Assembly: GCA_026874595.1 (NCBI GenBank)
Contig: CM049307.1
Location: 53,174,370-53,238,369 of the forward strand
Direction of reading: 5' to 3'
Origin: Sipunculus nudus
Taxonomy: Eukaryota; Annelida; Sipuncula; Golfingiida; Sipunculidae
Length of the DNA: 64,000 nucleotides
Made by a program: the position numbers and the translations under genes. Below, one piece after another: positions 10,211-24,300 of this stretch; position 1 is the first letter of the stretch; every line of letters starts with the position of its first letter. Below the pieces are notes generated by a model. The model saw nothing but the letters and a program-made list of their open reading frames with translations. It was not told the DNA's origin and did not search any database.

Positions 10211-10657
10211 ATCTTCTTCTTTCATCATTTGTTGCCTTCTCATGCAGTTGTAATCAGTGGGCGTCTACAAATAAACCTGCACGTGCTTTTAGCCTTTGTG
10301 ATGCAACATACGTTTATGACGTCATAACAGCACTTACCGCACGAGATTGCTGTGGTTTGATCTTCTTCTTTCATCATTTGTTGCCTTCTCATGTAGTTGT
10401 AATCAGTGGGCGTCTACAAATAAACCTGCACGTGCTTTTAGCCTTTGTGATGCAACATACGTTTATGACGTCATAACAGCACTTACCGCACGAGATTGCT
10501 GTGGTTTGATCTTCTTCTTTCATCATTTGTTGCCTTCTCATGCAGTTGTAATCAGTGGGCGTCTACAAATAAACCTACACGTGCTTTTAGCCTTTGTGAT
10601 GCAACATACGTTTATGACGTTATAACAGCACTTACCGCACGAGATTGGTGTGGTTTG
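10211..10657. repeat. Tandem array, 3 x 149 bp
   Basis: Three near-identical units starting at 10211, 10360 and 10509. Each unit begins ATCTTCTTCTTTCATCATTT and contains a perfect E-box CACGTG (10280, 10429, 10578) and a CRE-like TGACGTCA (10317, 10466; one mismatch in the third at 10615). Because 149 is not a multiple of three, the open frames across it are phase-shifted copies of the same DNA and are not taken as genes. Units differ at only a few sites, so amplification is recent. Confidence 0.92.
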
Positions 10658-13600
10658 ATAAGAAAATCATGCCGATTTAATAAGTTTACCCTGAACCCCT
10701 GACGTCATGGAGCAGGTGACACAACCGAAGGAAATCCCGAAAAGTATAACCTTCTGAAGCTACTGGCTTTTGCTTCAGCATTACAGGTGACAGTTTTCTT
10801 TGTACTGAGTACGATTCGGTGATCAGGGTCTGCCAAATACAGAATTGGCTTTTGTGATATAAGGGATGATCTCGGCGTCCAATGAGCCGTTCATGTTTTC
10901 ACTTAACATGAATTTAATTTAGGTACACAATGAATGGTAACTGTGTTTCAAATTTTCTGTTTATTTAACTGATTATCTAATTAAAAGATCAAGCTGATTT
11001 TTAACATGTCATACACGCATAATGTCACCACGTATGCCCAATGACTTTTCAAATTCGTTCAAGGTCATTTCAATAAAGATATGTTCCAATCTAAAAAATG
11101 AAGATTACAATTAATGATACCTCTTCATTTTGAATTTTTTTATGCTTTTAAAAGCCGTTACACTTTCGTTGCTAATGGTGCTCAAAAGGGTTTAGACCGT
11201 TAGAAAGATCCTGTTTTGTTCATGTTGACGGATGGTGGACGTTGGGTATCCTGGAGTGACGGTGCTGTTTGGAACACATACACTCAGACTCTTGTGATGC
11301 AAATCCGCCGGGATACCGGGTGTGTTGCATGTCTTCATGGGCGCAAAAAAAAACTGACACAGGAGGACTTCGACCACCTTTAAACGTCTTCACTCGGAGC
11401 CGGCGCAATCTGCTCGTTGCTTAATCCCACCTTTTCAAGGATGTGAAGGCATGGCCTCTCAAAGACACTGCCAATTTTATGTGTTTACATGAAATAAAAG
11501 TTGGTAATGGCGCCATCAGTGTGCCCGATAACGATATCGGAGATGTAGGGCCACACAAAATTTCAAGACAATCCATTGACCCTTACTCGATAAATCTATC
11601 TTGTATTATTCTCATTAAATTTCAGTTACACACAAACACGATCTAGGGTATACCAGGATTTGTATTTAAACCCGAGAACCCTAACCCGTTTGGTTCTCGT
11701 AAAAACCGGCCCAAAGGCTCACAATATAAAATACATCCCAATGCAAGACATGACAATGGTGACTATTGTTTATAATCCTGTCGATTTTTTTTTACACGCA
11801 AGGGTGTGTCTACTACTCTTCTACACTAAAATGTTAAGACTGTGAATAAAAAAGGTTAAAATGTTATCAAATATACTACTAAATGTAGGATGGGTGGTAA
11901 ATTGACAATATTAGCAGCTGTATGGGGGAATCAAGAAGACGTTATGAATTTTATGTAAAAAATATACAGAAACCGCTGTTTTTGAAATGTCACAGTTTCT
12001 ATCTGTTTAGTTGTAACCTAAAGCCACATAGCAAGCTTTTCTTTATAATAATGTTAAACCTGTTTTCCCCCTTTTTTTACCACACCATCGAAATTGCCCA
12101 GTTTATATCCGTTTAGAGGTGACCCAAAGCCACATACACACGTTTGTGTCTTAATAATAATGTTTAGTTGATGTTTTCTTTTTTCTTTACAACAAGCTTC
12201 ATTGATATACAACGATCGGGATCCATTTTGTGGCGACTATGACATATTTAATTTGATATGACATTACCCCTAAACAATGAATCTATGAACATATCCTGTA
12301 TAACGACTGTAAAAATATGTTAAAGAGCTCAAACCAATCTCTAACCCAGTTGCTGTTCTTGCATGAGATAAATGGTCCAAAAACACAACGTAAATGCAAA
12401 AGTTATTGCGATAGCTTGAAGAAGTAATTGTAATTGATTACTTTTCTGAAAACATATAGAAATTGTAATTGAAATCGATTACTTTGAAAGTAATTGTATT
12501 TGTAATCGATTACTTTAAAAGTATTTGGACCAAAGGATGGCCCAAGGCCAAGTTTACTGTTTATAGAAAAAGGTAAATTTAAACAGATTTCGTCTTCTGG
12601 CCCATTTCTGTGCATAATTTGTGTATCACGTTATTATTTGGTCTTTTCAGCGCAACCTTATTACGCTATGAAACCACTGCATGAGACTAGGAATAACCAA
12701 GAAGTCGTGCCATGTCGATAAGACAAATAACTAAATTTTATTTAGCTTTCACCGTCATCTGCAGGACACTCGGACGAGATTCGAACCAGACACCTTCTGC
12801 GAAACGGATGAATACCATAGCTACCAGGTTTTGTCCTAAATCTAAAACAAGCTGATTTAAGATTTCCATATGCCGATATATACTGCCTCTGCCATGAGGG
12901 TATGTGTTCATCTCCGTCCGTACGAGTATTTGTTTGATCTCAACATGAATCACGAACGGAATCTCATGACATTTTCAGGGCATTTCGGGAACTGGCCATT
13001 GAAGAATCGATTGGATTTTGGTGTTTATGTACCGGCATATGAATCTGAAACGTCAATGAAATATTCACAAATGTAGAGTCGCCTGTGTACGAATGAACTC
13101 GGGAATAAGTGAACGCAAGCTATTGTTTTGGGCGCATCACACACTAGGGACCCCCGCTTGGCGGAGGCTTACATTCCTTAGAATGCAGATTTCTAATATA
13201 ACTTGCATAACTTCTCATCTAAATAAATGATCAAATACAAAAGAAAAGTTTAAAAGAAATTTAATCTACAAATTTTATCAAATCCGTCATCTGATTCAGA
13301 TATACATGCCGCGTACATATACAAGTTTCTTATTCATATAAAGAGAAATACACTGGAATCAAAGTCACTTACGTCAATGTGTATTCCATTAAGTCGTATA
13401 GTTGTAATTTTATAATCTTAGTATAACGTTATACCTATACAACAGAAATAACCCATGACATGTAGCACATTTACAAACGTCAGTCTAATCTCATGATTAT
13501 TCTATTAATCAATTATAACTGACTTAATATAGACAATGAAATCGCTAAAACACACAGGAATTACACATATCCAGCTAACAGGGATATAAAGAGAATATAT

Positions 13601-14480
13601 AATACTGGCCGGCAGGTGCAATATGATGAATTCGCGAAATGTTCATTTACATAATTATTAAAATATTCACTGAGAGCTAAATTAGTCTTTCCAGTATATA
13701 TAAATGGATTTTGCAAGGGTATTAAGCCTCAGAAGGGTTAGTCAATTATCTGGCGAAGATGCTGTCACTATTTTAGGGCAACTTATGTCCGTTTCAGCTA
13801 GTTTACCATTAACTATATGTATGCTGGCTGACAGTATATGTACACACACCACTAAATGCTATATGCAGTTTCCGTGATATCGGAATCCACTCGTATCATG
13901 TGGATGAGACGTTTGTTATCAGTGACATTTAGCCTACTTTGGAAATCAAACTTAATGACGTCATAGTACTAGAACGTAATGACGTTGTAATAGTTACAAT
14001 GGAAACCAAACTTATAAATAAAACGACATCATAACAATTACCATTGATCCTTGCACAGCTCCTGAGCAAAATGCTGCCAACAGAGCCCAAACCAAATCCA
14101 GCAATATATTTCTGACCTGGTTGAGATTACGATTTATGCTATGCCCTCTTAATTAGCACTTCCCGGTTACATGCACCTCGTGTTAGCCCTATTTGTGAAA
14201 ACAACTTTTTTCAGTTACGCCTAGGTCCAGTAAAAAAACGGCGTATATGATAGTGTTTAACCCACTTGTTATACACTATATATGCAAGTTTTCTTTCGAA
14301 TATAAAAATAAACTTACAAAATTAAAAAAAAAGATGATACACTAGTCTGACATATTGATTAACAATTCATCTGTGATATAACAGTTTTATCTGCGTTTGA
14401 ATACATTGCTAAAGTGGCGCTCTCACTTTACACACACTGCGGCCGAGGGTACTGAATTAATTTGTAGGTTTATTAGTAAC
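10658..14480. other. Gene-free stretch with small repeats
   Basis: No convincing exon. Contains an imperfect duplication near 11985-12175 (CCTAAAGCCACATA and CCCAAAGCCACATA, offset about 120 bp), a cluster of GTAATCGATTAC-like words at 12420-12525, and the dispersed CCTCCGCCAAG repeat end near 13145-13190. A short frame at 11222-11380 (GRWVSWSDGAVW in the middle) is unexplained but too short to call. Confidence 0.5.
12420..12525. repeat. ATCGATTAC-rich short tandem repeat
   Basis: About four imperfect copies of TGTAATTGATTACTTT / TGTAATCGATTACTTT in about 100 bp. The encoded tyrosine/asparagine/phenylalanine-rich minus-strand peptide is explained by the repeat. Confidence 0.7.
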
Positions 14481-14509
14481 CGAATTTATTATGCAAAACA
14501 ATTTGACAA

Positions 14510-14610
14510 AAAAGTTGCTGCCCTGCCCAAAAAAGACCATTAAAACCAACTTTTGTGCATCAGGACAAACGCAGACCGGATGTCCTTCAGACCTTTTATG
14601 TATGTATATG

Positions 14611-14659
<49 letters not shown>

Positions 14660-14904
14660 CCCATTGGGACTTGGAAGAAAAATTACTTATATATAGTCGT
14701 GAGACCGCATTAATGCTTATTTAGGTTCACTTTTTGGCCCAACTAAATGTGAGGTTTTTGTATCATATGACATTTATAAGCAAAAAAGTTGCTGCCCTGC
14801 CCCAAAAAAAAGACCATAAAAACCAACTTTTGTGCATCAGGAAAAACGGAGACCGGATGTCCTTCAGACCATTTTACCATTTATACATACATACATACAT
14901 ACAT

Positions 14905-14954
<50 letters not shown>

Positions 14955-15062
14955 CCCACTGGGACTTGGAAGAAAAATTACTTATATAGTCGTGAGACCG
15001 CATTAATGCTTATTTAGCTTCACTTTTTGGCCCAACTAAATGCGAGGCTTCTTGTATCATAT
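14510..15062. repeat. Tandem duplication, 274-bp unit, with internal (TA)n
   Basis: AAAGTTGCTGCCCTGCCC at 14511 recurs 274 bp later. Both copies continue through CCGGATGTCCTTCAGACC, a (TA)n tract, CTTGGAAGAAAAATTACTT and GTCGTGAGACCGCATTAATG. The TA tracts (about 14617-14657 and 14905-14952) have diverged in length and the second has a CATA-rich lead. Non-coding. Confidence 0.9.
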
Positions 15063-16290
15063 GGCCTAATTAATAGTGGAGGAAAAACGGAGACAGAAAA
15101 CTGTTCCCCATTTTCATGTCGTTCTTGTATAATAAAATGACGACCTTCTTTGGTGGGATTCCGAAATTTAACTGTGAAGTTAAGAGTCACCCGAAAATAA
15201 CTCCGTCTTATGAGTTCAAAGATGTTATTTTGCAAAGATCACGTGACCCCATGTCAAACGTTTATTTACCGCGGTATTCAAATGGCAAGTCTCATACCAA
15301 TTGGATGATAACATCTGCTCTAATTTCAATCTCCACATTTCATTCAATTTTATTTTTAAATCAACACTGCGGTTCTAAAATCAAACTAAATTGAACAAGT
15401 GTATTTCAACAAGTTTTTAATGTAAAGAACTATACGCGACAAGTCGCACTAAGTTTAATTATGTGAAGGTCCTAATTATACCAAGCCCCCGAATGAAACA
15501 AGTCCTGTTTAGTTGAAAAGCAGCAATAAGACTAAGGCATCTCAGCTTCACCTTTTAGGCTATCCTATATAGTCACATGCAGGATTTAATTTTACACCCA
15601 TCTTATATTTTATGTAGGATATACAAGTTCCTAAAGATTACATACAATTATTTTTACGCCCCTGTAACCTTAGCCTCATGATTGGTTTAAGGAATGAGCA
15701 CCAGCGTTAGGCACTGAAGGTAAAAGACATCACAATTATATATAAAACATTAGGACCAAGGAAACATACCTGTCATGTAATATATATGTGTGGTATTCTA
15801 TGTATATAATTATAACGGTGCTGCATGCCACTCCATACGTTTTTCAGGCAAGACTTTTTAAATCTTTTCTTACCTTTTCACGGGTTACAACTTTTTTCTT
15901 TTCTTTTCTACAATTATCATCTTCAGGTTGTAATTATAGGCTGTGTTCCTGAACAAATTGAGTGCAGTGGACATCCTCCATTAAAATTTCATAATAGTGG
16001 CATTTATTAGCGATATTGTTTTTGGTGATCTTGCCAATGTCACTGGATTTACGTAATACTGGAATATATATACACTTTCATACCAGAAACGTGTGGAGAA
16101 ATATTGCATGCTGTAAAATTGTACAAAAACTGTTTCACATTAAATTTTACATTTATCATACTTTTTCAGACAATTTTCTACTTTTTTCTTGTGAGATTTT
16201 ATAATTTTTTTCCCATTTAATCCAGAGGGATTGACATAACACATTAGCAAACCATCACATTGTTACAGTATAAAACCTTGGTTCAGCGGG
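15063..16290. other. Gene-free stretch
   Basis: Only short frames without domains. I see no repeat boundary or RNA gene. Confidence 0.5.
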
Positions 16291-16291
16291 T

Positions 16292-16903
16292 TTATATAAC
16301 TTTTAAGTCCTTGACTGACAGAGAAGAACGGACAGGATAAATAATTAATCTCTCACGGAACAAGCTACGAAGAGTTTGATACGGATTACCCATTGGCAAT
16401 TCATTATATATAAAATCAGGCCTTCCCAGAGAAATATTAATAATATCCTTTGGCACAAGATTATCATATAAATATGATATTCCATAAATAAAGAGCAAGT
16501 AAAATTTATCACACTGAATACACCTTGCAGCAACTTTGTCACTTTCAAGCGATATACGAAGTACTGCACTGTATTGATAAAGCCTCCAGAAAAAGGCTAC
16601 GTTTCTACTGCACATAATTAGTCCAAAATTTATTGACAGATTCTCACAATTACAAAATGTCCAATGTGATGGAAACCAAAAACACTTGTTCTGTTTGCAG
16701 AACCATATTGGGAGGACCGTATTGATTTTTCTATTGATTCTTGTCAGAGCCAATGATAATTGAATCTTATCCGAGTCATTGATACTCGCATAGATTCCTG
16801 TAAGAGAAAATAACAGTTGTATTGATTCCTGTCGGAGCCAATAACAATTGTATTGATTCCTGTCACCACAAATGATGTTTGTATTCATTCCTGCCACAGT
16901 CAA
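16292..16903 (-). other. 203-codon open frame of unknown nature
   Basis: The longest non-element frame on the minus strand in the left third. The translation has cysteine pairs (CIQC, CNC) and a hydrophobic stretch around YLLFIYGISYLYDNLVPK, but no motif that I can assign. Its first 50 codons fall inside the 31-bp minisatellite, which makes them suspect. It could be the worn end of a LINE-type protein or chance; it is not called as a gene. Confidence 0.2.
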
Positions 16904-17075
16904 TAATGATTGTATTGATTCCTGGCACAGCCAATGATAATTGGATCAATTCCTGTCACAGCCAATGATAATTGTATTGATTCCTGCCACAGTCAAAGAT
17001 AATAGTGTTGATTCTTGTCACAGCCAATGATAAAAGCACTAATTCTTGTCAGAGGCAATGACATTAAAATTGATT
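16720..17075. repeat. Minisatellite, 31-bp unit
   Basis: About eleven imperfect copies of a unit of the form ATTGATTCCTGTCACAGCCA plus ATGATAATTGT, for example at 16821 and 16852. The array stops cleanly near 17075. Confidence 0.85.
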
Positions 17076-17154
17076 AAAAACTCTGATATATCACTAGTAT
17101 ATTGCTCCAGCCTAAAAAGCAATAACCTGTGTGAACAATGCCAATTTTCATCTT

Positions 17155-17160
17155 TTTATT
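17155..17160 (-). promoter_or_regulatory. Candidate poly(A) signal of peflin
   Basis: AATAAA on the minus strand about 1.14 kb downstream of the peflin stop codon. The interval between the stop (18302) and this site has no other gene and could be the 3' untranslated region. Other signals could be used. Confidence 0.3.
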
Positions 17161-18301
17161 ACCAATAGGTGGGACATCATTGTTAAATATCAAGTTGAAC
17201 AATAAAACATTATCATCTTTCTAACATGCATGGCGTGTTTCAGCTATAATATATGGCACATTAACATAAATCAACATTTTACAATGACCTGATATATCCA
17301 TACATTCTACTGTAAGTTCAATTATCCAAATGTAATAATTAAATTAAACATTACCATATTACAATTCATTTTCAATCACATTACTGAACTTGTATCAAAA
17401 TTAATGCAAGATTTACTTGAAAACATTATAAAATTCTACACTGGTTTGGATACATGGTTTTGCTCTTCCATGTGTAAGAAATTTGAAATAATCATAAACT
17501 TTAATACATTTTATACAGTATAGATACATATGTGCATTTCTAATGCAACTTTTTGGTTTCAAGTCATTTTGGATACAAATTGAGCATTTGCAAAGCAACC
17601 ATAAGCATTTTAAATCAATTTGAGTCAAACATTTTGAACCCTCCTAAGAGGTTTCAAAATGTTTATAATGCATACCATGAGCAGCTTTGTTTACTGCTAA
17701 GTTAAAATAATAAAATGGCGTAGTTTTGAAACAGCATTAGATCATAGCATGATCATGGATGCTTGTGTCAGCATGTTGTTATATTGTTTCACATATTCAG
17801 ATGCCTATGTGAATGCATGGAACATGTTGGAACAAATTTAACTTTTCTGCATTGCACAAAACATATTTAAGCCATTTCACATAAGAAGCAGTATAAAGGA
17901 TTCAGCTGCATACTTGAAACTAATTTAAAGAAAACAAATTCTGTATTTCCCAGAGGGCATTACTGTCATCCTCAATGCTTCAAGAAGCTGCATAAGATGA
18001 ATTCAGATTGATAGAACCTAATTCTACTTAGTTCACATTGATTTTTTTTCACTAAGGAGAAGATACTTAAATTCATTTCTACCAGTAACTTCTTTTAGAT
18101 CTACAGGTATGTATTCCTACTGTCCTCACATTAGAGGGGCAATCCTTAGGTACATTTTCATTAAAAGTGACTGACCAAATCATTAGATCTGCATGTGGAG
18201 AAAGTGTAATATTTTGAATACTGAAAAGTGATAGCTTTTGGTGATACATGTGTTTCTTCGACCATCACAGTTCAAGCCTCTCCTGGATTTTGTTGGATGA
18301 A

Positions 18302-18337
18302 TCAAACAATTGTGTTGTCAAGTACCATTCTCAGGAA
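18302..18337 (-). CDS. PEF1: PEF1 exon 7 (C-terminus and stop)
   Basis: Acceptor TTGATTTTGCAG, then [11 protein letters not shown] and TGA. Length and position match the short last exon that completes EF5 in peflins (human end FVTMTASRML). Confidence 0.88.
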   Translation of the reverse strand, partial: FLRMVLDNTIV

Positions 18338-21300
18338 CTGCAAAATCAATCAAATTTATGATTAAATTTCAGAAACCAATAATTAATAATAATATTAATA
18401 ATTTACTTTATGTATTGTGAAGTCAACTGGGTACTCAATGCTATCCAATAATACATGTACACAGAATTTAAAAAAATGTAAATTAAAGAATTTAAAATTA
18501 AGAATGTTATTAAAAAAAAGTAATTCAGATCAAAGAAGCTGATGAAACATGTTAAAACAGTAGATAAAAGACAGCGGCAGCAGGGCTCTAATCTGGTCAA
18601 AGCACATAAACATTACCAATACACATTACCAGTAGTGTTCCTTAAACAATATGTTTATCACTGAGACCTGTTTAGTGTTGAGCCAAATTGCTATTGAAGA
18701 TATTGTAGAAAATGATTTGAAAGACTACAGCCTGTTTAATTGACTAAATAATTGTACAAATCCAGATCAAGAAATTAATTCTTAATTTAAAGAGGCCCAT
18801 GGACCATGATGCTCAGCAGAGTTATATAGGCAATGCATGCATTAATCATGATGTTGTGCAAAATATTTGTTTAAGAACCTTTACCAGTGGGTAGAATGAC
18901 TTACAGTGTGTGCAAAAAACATGTTTTTTTCCCATAGTCCCTAGAAAATAGGTTACAGTGACCTAATTTTCTTGCCCAACAAGATTTTATCAGGAACTCC
19001 CACAATGTTAAGTCAGAAGTTTCTAGTTTCAACTGCTAAGATTTGTCTTATTTATGAGGTGCTCAAACCATGTTCTTTCACATAGCTTGCAGAAAAGGGG
19101 TCACAGTGATTTTATTCAGATTTCAAAGGATATTTGCCTAGGACCTCCCTGGATATTATGTTGGAATTTTCTCGGTCTAACAGATAAAATCTGTGCCCAT
19201 CAGACATTCAGGGTACTCAAATCATGTTTTCCCCCTACCACTTACAGAACACAGGTCACAGTAATCTGTAATTTCAGGTTTCTAAGGCGATTTTACAATG
19301 ACCTACCTTCACATTAAGTAAGAAGTTTCTGTGTGCAACAGTTAAGATTTGTGCCCTGACTTGTGCCCATGCAAAAAACCATGTTTTTAGCCCATAGGTC
19401 ACCATGACCTAATTTCAGGTTTCCAAGGAGACTTGAATTGGAACTTGCTAAGTAGAAGTTCCTAGGTCTAATGGTTATGAGTTGTGCCTGTTAATAGCCA
19501 AATGGCCAGATGGAAGATGGACAAAGGATGATTGCTATATATATAGCTCAGATAAATTTGTCAGCTGAGCTAAAATGGTGAAGGTATTTTGCACTGGTCA
19601 AAGTTGAAGACACAAGTTTACGTAGGGGGTTAAAGATGGTTTCGCTATGATTGTAAGCTATTATCAACAAGGACAGATTGAAAGTGTGCAAATATTTGCA
19701 GTTTTGTCAGAAATGGCAGAATTTTATGCTTCACACATGGGGGGTTGGAAGGACATCAATGGTATTTTGCAGGCACAACTGCGTGACAGAATCCAATTTT
19801 GACATTTTTCAGTGTCAATAAAGAACTATGATTATGGGAGTCTCCCCACTGACTGATTCCTCAGTTGGATAAAATAATTAGGTGGTTACCTCTTCATAAT
19901 GTATGTTAATGATGCCAGTTCTGTTTTTATCTTTTTCTTTGAAGCTGTCCGTCAATGTCTTCAACATGACACAACACTGGATGAAATCATCAAACTTCAT
20001 TGTGCGTGAATTCTGTCTGTCAAACACCCGCACACACATCCCACAAAACTGAGGTGAACTGGAAAGTTAAGAATATACAGTCAGCCATAAAAGGCAGATA
20101 TACCTGTGCAGATTACACGTTATCAACATTTTAAAATGACATTATAAAACTATCGATTGTTCACAAAATACACCATATTTTATTAATATATTAAATATAT
20201 ATCAATATTCACATTCAATTGTATTCCTAATTTCTAATCCATATAAAAGCATGCCCCATAACAGTTGTGTTAACCTTATGGATATGACACTAGCAGATGA
20301 AAGAATTAAATTTTCAAAAAGGTACCATAATAACCATTATTTGTTCAAAACTGAAATAATACACTCCATTCCACATTTGGGTATTTACTTCATTCCATTC
20401 AAACCAATTTGTTTTTAACCAAATCATCTAAAATATAGTAATGAAAGTGTGTGATTTCTGGGGCAAGAGAAACTAACACATATTTCTACCTGATGTATTG
20501 TGATTATACTACTAACATCCATATATTAATTTCACAGCAACCCCTTTCAAATTGCAATAAAGTGTTAAAGTGTTAAAGTGATATAATACACATCACTTAG
20601 TTTTTTATATAGTGATGATTCCATTAAAACATCACTTCTAAACTATTTTTGTGAATTGGGGAGTTAAGATCAGTGAAATATATCTCACATACATGTATTT
20701 TTTATTCAAACTGTCAACAGGAATTTAAGATGAGACATAACATAGTTATTATCTTTTTCATAGTTGATTAATTTCCCAATCAGTTCTCAGCACAGCAAAT
20801 GGTGCATAATACACCCGTTGCATATTTGTGACCTCTGACCTCATTAAATATGTGTGAATTTTTTGAGAATGTAATTCAGCTGAGAAACCGGTTTTTGTTA
20901 ATTATTTATAATGAGTTATATGAAAATCCATAAGTTTTTTGGTAAGTTTGTGTGGTGCCACCAAAGTGTGGTGACCTCTGACCTCATTAAATAAGCATGG
21001 ATTATGCTGGAAATAAAACTCAGGGGATATATTATATTGACTAATTTTTCTATTGAGTTTTATCAAAATCCATTATATTCCTTGTACATTATAACGGTAA
21101 CACCACAAATTGGCCTGTACAATGTAGCCTGGTGACCTCTGACCTAATTAAATATGTGTGAATTTGCTGAGAATTTAATTGAGGTGAAAAACTCTATACC
21201 GATAGGTAAATATGTACAATGAGTTTCATGAAATTCCATAGGATTTTTTGTAAGTCATCACAATGCCTTTACAGTGCAGTGACCTCTGACCTCATAAAAT

Positions 21301-24300
21301 ATGTGTGGATTTTGATGGAAATTGAACTTATATGAGATATTTTATTGATTAAAATTTCTGTTGAGTTTGATCAGTATCCATCACATTCCTCGTAAGTTCT
21401 TGTGGCAACACCACAAAGTAGCCTGGTGACCTCTGACCTTCTTAATTATGTGTGGATTATGTTTCCTGAAAATCCATCAAAGCCCTGGTTAGTTATTGCA
21501 GCACCACTTAAAAGTTAAGGGACGGCCAGTGGGTATATCATAATACGTCCCTTTATAGACGGGCGTATAAAGTGTTCAAGAAAATTGTCTGCGTACAATG
21601 TACTTGATATAAAACAGGTTAACGCTGGTTGTTGAAGGGAGTATAGATCACTAACACACTGTTCAACATGCAAACCATAGGAACAAACATGTACACAAAA
21701 GTACCATTGTATAAGATTGGAAATGCAATTTTGAAATCTAATACTAATTCTTTCACTCACAGACTGTATCCAAAAGTACTGAAAGCATTCTGCAGTTCAT
21801 TGGCATCAATGTTCCCTGATCTGTCCAAGTCAAATCTGAAATACAAGTATATAAAGTTACAATATTCATGGTTATCTTGCTGGACTGTTCTCTGGAGGAG
21901 AACCATGTTTTAATGAAGAGACAGAAATAGTGACAGCTCTGAAATACAAGTGATTAAAGTTGACAATGGTCGTGTTTACCGTATATTTCTGGAATTTTCT
22001 CTGAAAGAGAATCTGATGATCAGGTTTAATGAAGAGACACTATGACATAATTTGTATTTATGATGCATACCTTAGAGTTGTTTTATGTTAATAGAGGCCG
22101 ATCAGTAAACCATAAAAATCTATATTTATTTAACAAGTTCTTATATAACAAGGCCTACAGGCCTAATGTGAACCTGTTCAATGGGATATACTCCAGGTAT
22201 AATGCTTCAATGCTGGACCATTACTTTTCAAGTACAGGTGTAAAATGTTTGTGAACAATGCAAGCACTAAACATTTTGAATAAGAAAAAATTACAAAAAT
22301 ATCACTGCTGAAATTTGGGTATGGTTGCACACAACACAAAAATGATTGTAGCTGGCACAACGAGTCTTGTATACAACAAATCTATCAGAGATATATACAT
22401 ATGCCCAATTTTACATTGATACATAAAACCCCTCCTGAGAAATAAGCAGGGCCATACACTGTGCAAAAATTATTGTAGGTGGCACCATCAGTCTTGTATA
22501 CGACAAAGCTATCCTTTATGTATAAATATGCCCAATTTCAGTCTGATATATCAAATTCCTCTGTAGAAATAAGCAGACACATACACTGTGCAAAAGTCAC
22601 TATAGGTGGCGACACCTGTCTTGTGAACGAGGAAGCCATCAAAGACTCATAGACAGATCAAAATATCAGGCCATACATCAGACTTACCTTCAGTCTGATG
22701 CACTGGGCTGACCAGGATTAGGTGAGAAAGGCAGTTGCCCCGAATGAACTGTAACAAATTGCTGACTCAAGCTACTGCACTGAGTGAACTCTTGACCTGC
22801 ACCTGGCTAGACTGAATGAACTTTTGACCTGTACCTGGCTGCACTGAGTGAACTCTTGACCTGTTGCATAATATGACACAGTTGGCAGTCTGCCAAAGCT
22901 ATAAATAGATCCATGCTGAACTTTGGTGCCAAATCTGATGCAGTGGGCAGTCTGCATAATCTATAAATAGAATGAAGCTACTGCACTGAGTGAACTCTTG
23001 ACCTATACCTGGCTGCACTGAGTGAACTCTTCACCTGTTGCCTAATCTGATACAGTTGGCAGTCTGCCAAAGCTATAAATAGATCCAGACTGACCTTTGG
23101 CCTGTTGCCAAATCTGAAATAGTAGTCACACCATTGCATTAGCTCACAGATTGGCTCCACATGCAGCCCTGAGTGGCATGACACCCATGAGGTGATCTCA
23201 TGGTACTCATGATGTGATTACATGCTACCCATGAGGTGATCACATGGTGCAAATGAGGTGTTAACATGACACCCATAAGCTGATCACGTGCCTTGTGCCT
23301 GTCTGCACTGATTGAATTATGACACATATCTGGCTGCACTGAATAAACTCTGTTGACCTGTTGCCAAATCTGAAACAGGTTGGCAGTTTCTCAACCTATT
23401 TAAAGATACAGACATTATCTTGGCCTGTTTGTAAACCTGTTTACACATACTGAAAGACTTTGGCTAAAATGTTTTTTTTTTTCAAGCTGACATTTTCATA
23501 AGACTTTTTATCAAAATATCTAGAATAATAAAAGATAGAGTCCTTTCATTGTTAAAAGTCCAATAATTCTGCCAAAAATCATTAAAGTAAACTTGAACAA
23601 AGGCCACCTAAGAATAATTTTTGTGCAATGTTATAGAAGTTACAATTGAAGCAACAATTTTGTAGGAGAACACTATTGCAGTCCTAAGTTTGAAATAGAC
23701 TTAATAATGGCCATAAAACCAACTTAGGCTTTTCACGACACAACCATATAATCAACAAACTCAATCTATTCTTTATTGATAAAAAAAAACATGTCCTAGG
23801 ATAATTCTTGTGAAAAACTGAATGATTCAAATTGACATTTTCATCATAAACATTTTTAAGCTGAAAGAGGCTAAAATGATGAGGTTTTTTCCTATAAAAA
23901 AACAGGCCAATGTAGGTGGCACCACAAAATCTGCAATTTCAAATATGAGTCATGTGACCAACATTTGCACAATACTTGTTGATGCTAGCTCCAGTCATTT
24001 CTGAGATTGCTATGTCAGTATGCTTACTTAGCCAAATGACTAAGTTCAAATTGCATAACTCCCCCAAAATTCATCAAACGCAAACCATTTGAACAAAATT
24101 GAGAGGGCTCACCTCTGGGATCATTTCTGTAAAATACTGAACAATTTGGCTGGACGGTTTACAAGAAGAAGAGTTTTAAAGGTTTTTCAGCTTTTTCGCT
24201 ATAAAATCTAAGTAAATGCAGATTGCAAAAATAAGCTGAATCCCACAACATTTGATATGTGACAGATTACTGCATAAAATCTGGGGATGTTAGCTCCTGC

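Noticed and set aside
10153-10702. Three overlapping plus-strand frames with similar peptides
   Set aside because: Phase-shifted translations of the 149-bp tandem unit; unit length is not a multiple of three.
11192-11408. Overlapping frames on both strands around 11.2-11.4 kb
   Set aside because: No splice context, no domain and mutual overlap; not supportable as an exon.
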